This document shows, in pieces, positions 9,392 through 16,269 of a stretch of 64,000 bases of DNA (within the stretch, counting starts at the first letter, position 1; every line of letters begins with the position of its first letter). The stretch covers positions 877,001 to 941,000 of the forward strand of contig NZ_PZZM01000001.1 of the NCBI RefSeq assembly GCF_003046175.1, given 5' to 3'. Made by a program: the position numbers and the translations under genes. Under the pieces are notes generated by a model. That model saw nothing but the letters and a program-made list of their open reading frames with translations, was not told where the DNA came from and did not search any database. The stretch comes from Bosea sp. 124 (GTDB lineage Bacteria > Pseudomonadota > Alphaproteobacteria > Rhizobiales > Beijerinckiaceae).

Positions 9392-9555
9392 GGTCTTTGA
9401 TCTTTTCTGCTTGGGATGTCGGGTAAGGCTTTTCGGGGGTTCTTTGGTCCGATGCCTCGATCTCCAGGCTCGTCTTGACCTCTTTGCGGCGCAGCCGCCC
9501 CGGCTTGGACGAGCCGCTCCCGATCGACCGGAGGTCGCCAGGGCCTCCTCTCTCA

Positions 9556-10761
9556 TCACGGCAGCAGTTCCGGACCACGGTCGCGAGCACCCGCCAGGAA
9601 GCCGATCGGTCGCGGCTGATCCGATCCGGCAGCCAGCCCCTCGGCTGCGACGACATCGGCAATGATCAATGCGTCGCGGCCGTCCGCAGCGGCAAAGCCA
9701 AAGGCCAGGCGCAGCAGCTTGCCGATGCGGCGCGGATTGTACCGCGCCGCCCGGCGCAGGACGTGGTCAGTGGGCATGGCGACGCCACCGCGAAGCTCGG
9801 CGACGATGTCGGCAGCGATCAGGCCGGCGATGGCCAGAAGCTGCTCGTCGCGAGGGCGGGCGATGGTGAAGACCGTCAGCCGGTCGATGATGAAGTCCGG
9901 GAGCGCGACCGCGTCATTGGCAGTGGCGATGAAGATGACGCCGGACAGGTCGAACGGGACCCGGAGGAACTCATCCAGGAGCGCGCGGCTGTTCTCGCGT
10001 TCGAGGATGGTCAAGAGGGTGTGGTACGGTTTCTCTGACCAGTGGGTCACGAGCTTGTCGATCTCGTCGAGTAGGATGACGGGCTGCGCTGTCGCGCCCA
10101 TTGCGATCGCTTCGGTCAACTGTCCCATCCGCGCGCCCCTCCAGGTCGTCGGATGGCCGACCACCAACGCCTGGGCGTCGCTGTTGGTGGCGCAATTGAT
10201 CGCGTGGATTTCTCTGCCGAGCGCGCGCGCGATATGCTGGCTCGCATGGGTCTTGCCGGTGCCAGGAAGCCCGAGCAGCAGGATCGGCGGCACGAAGATC
10301 GGCGTGCCGGTGCGCCGGGACAGGATCGTGGCGCGGATGATCAGGTCGATGACCGCCTCGAAGCCGGGGCAGTTGAGGCGCGCCTGCGTCAGGGCGCTGA
10401 CCATACCATCCGTCCCGAACAGCAGCGGTCGGCGCCCCTCATGGGTGTCGTTGGAGAGCGCAACCAGGCGGTCGAAGCGGAGCTGGTCGGATTCGCTGAA
10501 GCCCGGCAGGGGGGAGCCGAGATACTCTTCGCGGTCGCCGTACCAGGGGCGACCGATCATCAGCTCAATTTGGCGGATGACAGCCGCGTGGTCGAAGACG
10601 GGGATGCTCGGGCCGATGTCGATAACGGGCTCGAGCATGGCGGTTTCAGCGGGCGGCTCGATCGTAACGGGCGGCTCTTCCGCTGCGAGCACGCGGTCCT
10701 CCACGTCAGCCGGTTCATATACATGGTGTTCCGGTGAGCCCTTGCGGCGATGGCTGGTCAT
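9556..10761 (-). CDS. AAA+ ATPase
   Basis: AAA+ ATPase of 401 residues with a clear Walker A (GLPGTGKTH, near residue 167), Walker B (VILLDEIDK), a sensor-1 Asn (FIATAND) and a Lon/FtsH-like arrangement. The lid continues to the C terminus and there is no protease domain. The N-terminal 110 residues are acidic and probably an adaptor-binding region. As a backbone gene beside relaxase, nuclease and repeat DNA, it may act in element maintenance or transfer; this is inference. The four-palindrome array at 10886-10983 lies 125 bp upstream of the start and probably controls it. Confidence 0.88.
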   Translation of the reverse strand: MTSHRRKGSPEHHVYEPADVEDRVLAAEEPPVTIEPPAETAMLEPVIDIGPSIPVFDHAAVIRQIELMIGRPWYGDREEYLGSPLPGFSESDQLRFDRLVALSNDTHEGRRPLLFGTDGMVSALTQARLNCPGFEAVIDLIIRATILSRRTGTPIFVPPILLLGLPGTGKTHASQHIARALGREIHAINCATNSDAQALVVGHPTTWRGARMGQLTEAIAMGATAQPVILLDEIDKLVTHWSEKPYHTLLTILERENSRALLDEFLRVPFDLSGVIFIATANDAVALPDFIIDRLTVFTIARPRDEQLLAIAGLIAADIVAELRGGVAMPTDHVLRRAARYNPRRIGKLLRLAFGFAAADGRDALIIADVVAAEGLAAGSDQPRPIGFLAGARDRGPELLP

Positions 10762-10885
10762 GTCTGGTCGCGTCCGAGGTGCCGCGGCGGGAACGTCCTG
10801 CTGCGGGGTGGCCGGTCCGGCCCTCCACGCGCGCGGCTCTAACGGAAACAGGCGACGCCTTGCGGCGCCGCCTGTGGTCGGGTTT

Positions 10886-10983
10886 CGAACGATGTTCGTT
10901 TTCCGAACGAACTCCCGCCGAACGTTGTTCGCTGACCGTAGAACATTGTTCGGAGAGCCAATTTCGTTGTCGAACGCCGTTCG
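10886..10983. promoter_or_regulatory. Array of four CGAAC-N3-GTTCG palindromes
   Basis: Four near-identical dyads: CGAACGATGTTCG at 10886, CGAACGTTGTTCG at 10919, AGAACATTGTTCG at 10940 and CGAACGCCGTTCG at 10971. Their centres are 33, 21 and 31 bp apart, close to 3, 2 and 3 helical turns, so bound dimers would sit on one face of the DNA. The array lies upstream of the minus-strand AAA+ ATPase gene. It fits a repressor/activator operator or a partition-like site. The protein that binds it is not identified. Confidence 0.72.
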
Positions 10984-11065
10984 GGCCGTCTGGATGTGAC
11001 CAGCCTAGCGCCATACGAAGAAGGCAGGATTCAGGGGCATGAATGTCCCTGCGCGACGCCAACGC

Positions 11066-11314
11066 GCTTCCACGGGCAAGCCCCGGCCTTCCCACGGGCC
11101 TGTGGACCAGACGCCGCAGGGACCGGCGAGGGAGACCGTCCTTGTTTGGCTTCCACGGGCAAGCCACGGCCTTCCCACGGGCCTCTGGACCAGACGGCGC
11201 TGGGAGCGGCCAGGGAGTCCGTCCTTCTTTGGCTTCCACGGGCAAGCCACGGCCTTCCCACGGATTTTGTGGTGGGACGCCGTAGGGAGAGGCTAGGGAG
11301 ACGGTTGGTGTCTT
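11066..11314. repeat. Three tandem 83-bp repeats, non-coding
   Basis: Unit 1 is 11066-11148, unit 2 is 11149-11231 and unit 3 is 11232-11314. Units 1 and 2 match at 75 of 83 positions. Unit 3 keeps the first 33 bases and then diverges. Each unit opens with the hairpin GGCTT-CCACGGGC-AAGCC (or a one-base shorter form in unit 1) followed by GGCCTTCCCACGG. The unit length is not a multiple of three, so the repeats are not coding. They occupy most of the 588 bp between two minus-strand genes; the rest of that gap holds the palindrome array. Confidence 0.85.
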
Positions 11315-11349
11315 CGAGGCCTCCGCTTTGGCTATGGCCAGCCGTCGTG

Positions 11350-12246
11350 CTAGACGCGAGGCGGGTGGGCCGCGGCCATGTCTCGGAGCCGACTGCCAAC
11401 GGAGATCGCCAGGATGAGGGTTGCCGCCACCTGCGGCGGCGCATCGTTGATCGCCGCGTAGACGTGATCGAGGGCGGTATCGCGGTCGGGCAGGTGCGCG
11501 GCGAGGGCCAGCCTCGCCAGCGCGATGCGCTGCTGCAGCGTCGCCCCCTCCGCCGCCGCACCCGTCAGCCCCCTGTCCTCCGGCGACAGGTCACGACGGC
11601 GCAGGCTTGTCCTGAAGCGGTCGGCCATCTCGCCATGATGCTGCGCCTCGCGAACCAGCGCGTCGATATCCGGCTGGGCCTCATGATAGGCCAGCAGCGT
11701 GCCGCGCTCCTCCAGCCGGTGGGTGGTGGCCGGGCTCTCGGCGCCCGTCCCCAGCAGACGGGTGATGTAGGAGAGAATGTCCGAAGTGACTTCTTCGGCG
11801 TCGATGTCGCCGAGCTCGAAGGCGATCTCGATCACCTCACGAAGATCGTTGGTTTCCGGCTCCTCGAGCCGGTGCAGCATGGCGTGGCCCTGCTCGCGGC
11901 GGGCATGCCGGTCTGCACCGCTCCGGGCCGGGATCAGCGCCACCGCGATGCTGGCGACGGAGTTCAGCCGGACGACAGCGTGGAGCTGGCCGACATTCCG
12001 GAAGAAGATGTCGGGATCGCTGCCGTCGGTCAGCGCGATGAAGCGCTCGTGCTCCCGGGCGTGCTGGAATGCGCGCGTGGTCATCGCGACGATGGCCGGC
12101 GGATGGGAGAAGAATCCGGCATAGTCGCGCAGCGTCGGCGCGCTCAGCGTTACGGCGGCGAGCTCGTCGATGACGGGACGCAGGGTCCTGTCGATCCTGA
12201 GGTCGCGCAGGGTCGCTGGCGCTCGGCCACGATGGGATTTTGTCAT
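11350..12246 (-). CDS. Hypothetical protein, paralogue of the 7556-8464 product
   Basis: Unrecognised 298-residue protein, sister of the protein at 7556-8464 (shared N-terminal RDYAGF and ADRHA-x-RE blocks and shared C terminus). The start is placed at the ATG 12246 (MTKSHRGRAPATL), which is preceded by AGGAC and gives the same length as the paralogue; an in-frame start 105 bp upstream would add an unrelated tail. Mostly helical, no membrane span. The duplication suggests two specialised subunits or a heteromer, but that is conjecture. Confidence 0.72.
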   Translation of the reverse strand: MTKSHRGRAPATLRDLRIDRTLRPVIDELAAVTLSAPTLRDYAGFFSHPPAIVAMTTRAFQHAREHERFIALTDGSDPDIFFRNVGQLHAVVRLNSVASIAVALIPARSGADRHARREQGHAMLHRLEEPETNDLREVIEIAFELGDIDAEEVTSDILSYITRLLGTGAESPATTHRLEERGTLLAYHEAQPDIDALVREAQHHGEMADRFRTSLRRRDLSPEDRGLTGAAAEGATLQQRIALARLALAAHLPDRDTALDHVYAAINDAPPQVAATLILAISVGSRLRDMAAAHPPRV

Positions 12247-12352
12247 GATATGATCGTCCTGGAATGTCGGCCTGAGTTCCCCGGGGTGTGGTCCCCTTCG
12301 CCTCGCCACTTCCTCGTCTCGCCTGCTCAAGCCGGTCCCGTGCCCCGTCATG

Positions 12353-12385
12353 AGAAAAGGGCGCGGACCTCGCGGCCGCGCCCTT
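12353..12385 (-). terminator. Intrinsic terminator after the exonuclease gene
   Basis: Perfect 10-bp stem AAGGGCGCGG/CCGCGCCCTT with a 9-base loop, followed on the minus strand by TTTTCTC. It lies just after the stop at 12412, which marks the end of the transcript from the exonuclease gene. Confidence 0.7.
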
Positions 12386-12411
12386 CCGTCGTCGTCATCT
12401 GCGGAAGACCC

Positions 12412-13842
12412 TCAGGAAGCTGCCAGGGCGGGTACTTCCTCCAACTCTTGCGGCAGCGCGTCGCGGCGCTGCAGGAGCCAGGCCCTGATCTGATCGAGCG
12501 CAGCCCCCGAGCCAGGTTCGATCGTCGCGGCCAGTTCGTCGCAGCGCGCCAACGCCTTGGGGATGGTCAACCACGGCACCTCATCCTCGGTCGCGAGGCG
12601 GTGCCGCATCCAGTCCTGGCCCCGGCGCCGAGCCTCGGGCGAGAGCGCCTCCGGCGCGTTCAGGAAGATCTGCCGGAGCGCCAGGCTGCGCAGCCGTGGA
12701 TCTCTGATGTGCCAGGCGGTGAAGTTCTCGCGGAACTTCCACTCGATCTCGTGGAAGCGCTGGCAAGCAGCGACATCGGCGTCCGAGACGAAGCCGCCCG
12801 AATAAAGCTGCGCTTCGGGCCAGGGCGATGCCTCGCGATCGGCATACTGGTCCTTGAGCGCGAGGGCGAGCTGACGAAGGAATGTCGGGTGAGCCCATAG
12901 TGCCCGGGCCCGATCGCGATAGACATGATCGGGTTCGGGATCGACCAGGGCATGGGCGGCCTGGTGCCAGGCGAACAGGATGGGCATGGCGTTCGTCTTC
13001 ACCTGTCGCACCGGCGACCTGCTCGACCGGATCCGCGCGAGCAGGTCCTGTGCGGCCAGGTCGATGAACCCGGCTGGGTCCAGACTGAGGTCGATGCAAA
13101 CCCGGGCGTTGGGATTGGTTGGCGAACCAATCATGGGCAGCACCGGCGTCAGGCGCGACGTTCCGCCCAGGATTAGCGGCTCTCCTGGTTCCATCAGAGC
13201 GATCGGGCCTGATTTCTTGGCGTGACCGAGCATCGTCGCCATTGTCATCGGCGCCCGGTCGAGCAACAGCATGAACAGCTCGCGGGTCGCCCGGACGTCG
13301 GCGAGCGCGTCATGGGCGTCGTTCTCGCTGAGCGCTATTCCATTCGCCCTGCACACCGCGCCGAGCTTGAGCACGGCCTTGCCGGCGGCGTCGCGCGGGA
13401 TCACGACGGCCTCCGGTTCGGCCATCACGATCGCGCGCAGGCTCGTCAGCACGTCCAGTCGGCCGTGACCGGTCATCGAGGCTGCGTAGGGCGGCAGTAG
13501 TGTCTGAAACAGGGATGCCCTAAGCATTTCGTCGTCATAGCGGATAGAATTGTAGCCGACTAACATAGTTGGCTTGCAATCGGCGAGGATGCGGGCGATC
13601 TGCGCCATCATCTCAAGATGGCTCAGCGGCTGGTGTTCCAGCATCGCCGGCGTGACGCCGGTGGTGAGCAGCGCATCCGGCGACGGCACGACATGCGCGG
13701 GAACGCGACAACGGAGCACCAGTTCGCGCTGAAGGCGGTGGTCCGCGTCGGTCTGCAGAAAGGCAGCCTGCAGTGGCACGTCCCAGCAAGGGGCGAGACC
13801 CGAGGTCTCCAGATCATAGAAGAGGAATCCCATGGCGGTCAC
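12412..13842 (-). CDS. Exodeoxyribonuclease I-like 3'-5' exonuclease
   Basis: DEDDh-type exonuclease of about 476 residues, the length of exonuclease I (SbcB). Exo motif I is FYDLETSG at the N terminus, motif II lies in LVGYNSIRYDDEMLR, and motif III is HDALADVRAT with the catalytic His and Asp. The C-terminal half has the extended SH3-like and helical region of ExoI, which clamps single-stranded DNA. The GTG at 13842 overlaps the upstream gene's stop by 4 bp; an ATG nine bases further in (MGFLFYDLETSG) is also possible. As cargo of a mobile element it may process single-stranded transfer intermediates; that role is inferred. Confidence 0.85.
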   Translation of the reverse strand: MTAMGFLFYDLETSGLAPCWDVPLQAAFLQTDADHRLQRELVLRCRVPAHVVPSPDALLTTGVTPAMLEHQPLSHLEMMAQIARILADCKPTMLVGYNSIRYDDEMLRASLFQTLLPPYAASMTGHGRLDVLTSLRAIVMAEPEAVVIPRDAAGKAVLKLGAVCRANGIALSENDAHDALADVRATRELFMLLLDRAPMTMATMLGHAKKSGPIALMEPGEPLILGGTSRLTPVLPMIGSPTNPNARVCIDLSLDPAGFIDLAAQDLLARIRSSRSPVRQVKTNAMPILFAWHQAAHALVDPEPDHVYRDRARALWAHPTFLRQLALALKDQYADREASPWPEAQLYSGGFVSDADVAACQRFHEIEWKFRENFTAWHIRDPRLRSLALRQIFLNAPEALSPEARRRGQDWMRHRLATEDEVPWLTIPKALARCDELAATIEPGSGAALDQIRAWLLQRRDALPQELEEVPALAAS

Positions 13843-14288
13843 TGCGTCCGGCCGAAGGGCTGGTCGAGCGGCATGAGCACGATGCCCAGACGCTCCGCGT
13901 CGGCCTTCATCGCCGCCTCCAGCATGATCACGGCATGGGAACGGGCCACCTCGCCCTCGAGCTGACCCATGGCTTCATAAGCATGGACCTTCAGGGCCAG
14001 AACCTCGCGGAGTGGGGTGGGTGTCTCGCCCATCAGCAGCGCCATCCGGCGCGCCGCGATCCTCGCGCCCTCGGCCAGCTGCCGGCCGTTGAGGCCATGG
14101 TCGCTGAAGACGCGCTCGGGCGACGCTTCCAGGAGCATCGCATGCGCATGGGCCCCCTCCCATTTGAGAAAGAGGGCATCGGCACTTTGCGGGGACGCAT
14201 AGGCCCGAGCATACAGCCTCATCTCGGTGTCTTCTGGCAGCGCCTCGTCGCCGCCGGCAAAATTCTTGGTCGTCATCTCGTCGTCCAT
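13839..14288 (-). CDS. Small hypothetical protein upstream of the exonuclease gene
   Basis: Unrecognised helical protein of about 149 residues. The start is placed at MDDEMTTKNF (ATG 14288; a second ATG lies 12 bases further in). The longer version starting at 14435 is arginine-rich and unlikely. Contains RLYARAYASPQSADALFLKW and a helical C terminus. Stop and next start overlap (GTGA), so it is co-translated with the exonuclease and may be its partner. A strong G+C hairpin lies just upstream around 14290-14320. Confidence 0.6.
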   Translation of the reverse strand: MDDEMTTKNFAGGDEALPEDTEMRLYARAYASPQSADALFLKWEGAHAHAMLLEASPERVFSDHGLNGRQLAEGARIAARRMALLMGETPTPLREVLALKVHAYEAMGQLEGEVARSHAVIMLEAAMKADAERLGIVLMPLDQPFGRTQ

Positions 14289-14521
14289 CGGAGCGCGGAC
14301 CCGGGGGCCCGCTCCATGGGCTCTACTTCTCCGGGGGTGACCCCTGAGGGGTTCCGCTTTCCGACTTTCTCGCTGTCCTTTACGCAAACGGCGCTCCGGT
14401 GGGCACGAACGGGACGGTTGTGACGGATTGGTCATAGCTGTGGCTACTGGCTATCGCGCCGCTCTCCTCCTGCTCCGGTTCGACTGGTGATCAGGTGAAT
14501 TTGGCTCCGATCCCGGACCGC

Positions 14522-15355
14522 CTAATTTGAACGCGCATTCAGCAGGATGCGGTTGGGGTCCAGCACACGGGCCTGCACGACGTCGCCCGGCTTGAAGTGC
14601 TGCTGAAACCAATCGGCTATCTGCCGGTTTCGGCCGACGATCCGGACGGACCCACTCGCGTTGGCTTTTCGGTTGATGCTCGACATGACGGGCTCTGCGC
14701 CGTCGTCGAACGAAACCTGGATAGGCTCGCCGTCCTCGCCGAGATGATGGCTGGCCGCGACACCCGGGTTGATGAAGCCCTGGTGATAGTAGGCCTGCCC
14801 GAGGGTGATCTCGAATGGGAAGGCAGGCCCTTGGTGGAATGAGAGCTTTGCCTGCTCCGCCGCCGTTGGCGCTTCCACCTCTTCCTCCGCCTTCTCGCGC
14901 TCGGCTTCCTCGGTGACCGGCTTGCCCTTGTCGCGGCCGTTCCACGGCGGGTCGAACGCCTTGATCAGAGCGTCCTCTAGACCGGCTGCAAGGTTGATGT
15001 CGTAGTCGCCGTAGCGGAGGTCCGGGATAGGTGTGAAGACCAGGATGCGGACCTCGTCGCCCGCCGCCAGGACCTCCCTGATTTTGGCGTTGCAGCGAAG
15101 GTTCGTGCGCTGCCCCTGGCCGGGATTGCGATATCCGGCGAACCGCTTCCGCAGGCTCTGCGTGGTCTTCCCTATATATTGAACCACATCGCCCCGAACG
15201 AAGGCGTAGAGTGCGTTGGGGGTGTCGACGAGGACATCGTTGACCGTCGCCTTCTCGCCGTCGAGCTTGACGGCGATGGTTTGCCTGGAAGTCAGCCAGG
15301 CACCCACGTCGGCGAAGCCGATCAGTGTTAGGTTCTCTTTTGTCAGAGAGGTCAT
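14522..15355 (-). CDS. GIY-YIG nuclease-like protein (second of a pair)
   Basis: Protein of 277 residues starting at ATG 15355 (MTSLTKENLTLIGFADVG). Residues 45-85 contain a GIY-YIG core, ALYAFVRGDVVQYIGKTTQSL followed by RKRFAGYRNPG, with the catalytic Arg in RKRF. The C-terminal third has VRIVGRNRQIADWFQQHF, likely DNA-binding. The preceding gene's stop overlaps this start by one base (TAATG), so the two are translated together. A two-subunit restriction-like role is possible but unproven. Confidence 0.75.
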   Translation of the reverse strand: MTSLTKENLTLIGFADVGAWLTSRQTIAVKLDGEKATVNDVLVDTPNALYAFVRGDVVQYIGKTTQSLRKRFAGYRNPGQGQRTNLRCNAKIREVLAAGDEVRILVFTPIPDLRYGDYDINLAAGLEDALIKAFDPPWNGRDKGKPVTEEAEREKAEEEVEAPTAAEQAKLSFHQGPAFPFEITLGQAYYHQGFINPGVAASHHLGEDGEPIQVSFDDGAEPVMSSINRKANASGSVRIVGRNRQIADWFQQHFKPGDVVQARVLDPNRILLNARSN

Positions 15356-16188
15356 TAGTTCTTGTTCAATCCCATCTCGCGGCTCTGCAGCTTCCGCTTC
15401 CAAAGGGTCTCCATGGCAAGGATCTCGTCGATCGTCGCGGCCGAGCCAGCGACCTCCAGAATGGAGACCTGGTAGTCACTCGGGTCACGGCTCTTGAGTC
15501 CGACATTCCCGCCGTGGCCGTCCCGGACGTAAGACATCCACCTACCATGGAAGCTTTCAGCGCCGGTCGCCGAGCCCACATATTGCTCGCGCGTCTTCGG
15601 GCAGGTCAGGAGGTAGATGCCCCTGGACGCTCGGAGGACGGCGATCCACGCGACCGGCAGACCCTCGATCTTCGACAGGGGCGAGATGAAGCGCGCGAAA
15701 CCGGGGAAGTCCGGTTCCCGGAATCCCTGCCGCACCTCGAGGACGACCTTGTCCTGGTTGTCGGCGCGTTGAATCCAGGATCGCTCGCCGTCGCCCCACG
15801 CGATCACCAGACGCCCCGCGAGGTCGTTGAGACGCTCATCCAGCGTCAGGGCGTAGATATCGCATGTGCCGGCCGGATCGAACCCTACTGCGTGCGGCCA
15901 TTGCCGGTCGGTCTCGTTGATGCCGTCGTGTCGTGCCGCATAGAAGCCGGCCAGAAGCGTCTCGCCTGCCGGCGTCACGACGAAAGACGCCCAATAGCCC
16001 GCGTTCAGCTTGGCCCGGTTCGCGAAGCTCTGGACCTCTTGATAAAACTCGAACGCGGGTCGGTCGTCACGCCATAACTCGTACGGCGTCTTGCCTTTGG
16101 CAGCGCGACTGTCCTGGTGCCGCAGGAGCCGGACATCGCGAGAAGCGATGCCGGCCTGGCCAAGCAAAGAGTTGAAGCGAATAGGCAC
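15355..16188 (-). CDS. GIY-YIG nuclease-like protein (first of a pair)
   Basis: Protein of 277 residues. The C-terminal 100 residues hold a GIY-YIG core, RGIYLLTCPKTREQYVGSAT, with the following Arg in SFHGRWMSYVRDGHGG and a conserved Glu near the C terminus (AMETLWKRKLQ). The N-terminal 170 residues are a separate domain (LLGQAGIASRDVRLLRHQD) that I recall from GIY-YIG restriction-type proteins but cannot name securely. Coupled to the next gene, which is also GIY-YIG. Two different GIY-YIG domains in adjacent coupled genes suggest a restriction or DNA-processing module on the element. Confidence 0.78.
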   Translation of the reverse strand: MPIRFNSLLGQAGIASRDVRLLRHQDSRAAKGKTPYELWRDDRPAFEFYQEVQSFANRAKLNAGYWASFVVTPAGETLLAGFYAARHDGINETDRQWPHAVGFDPAGTCDIYALTLDERLNDLAGRLVIAWGDGERSWIQRADNQDKVVLEVRQGFREPDFPGFARFISPLSKIEGLPVAWIAVLRASRGIYLLTCPKTREQYVGSATGAESFHGRWMSYVRDGHGGNVGLKSRDPSDYQVSILEVAGSAATIDEILAMETLWKRKLQSREMGLNKN

Positions 16189-16269
16189 AGCGACCCTCAG
16201 AGCTCGATCTTCCAGTAGGCTATGGCCTCGCGGGCTGCTTTGGGCTTAGGCCAAAGCAAAGGCGTTGTC

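Noticed and set aside
9392..9559. N-terminal extension of the 8537-9391 protein
   Set aside because: Arginine-rich low-complexity stretch without coding character; internal ATG preferred.
10886..10983. LexA (SOS) boxes
   Set aside because: Alphaproteobacterial LexA uses GTTC-N7-GTTC direct repeats; these are inverted GAAC-N3-GTTC sites.
11066..11314. Possible CRISPR array
   Set aside because: Units are 83 bp with no unique spacers between them, and no cas genes are present.
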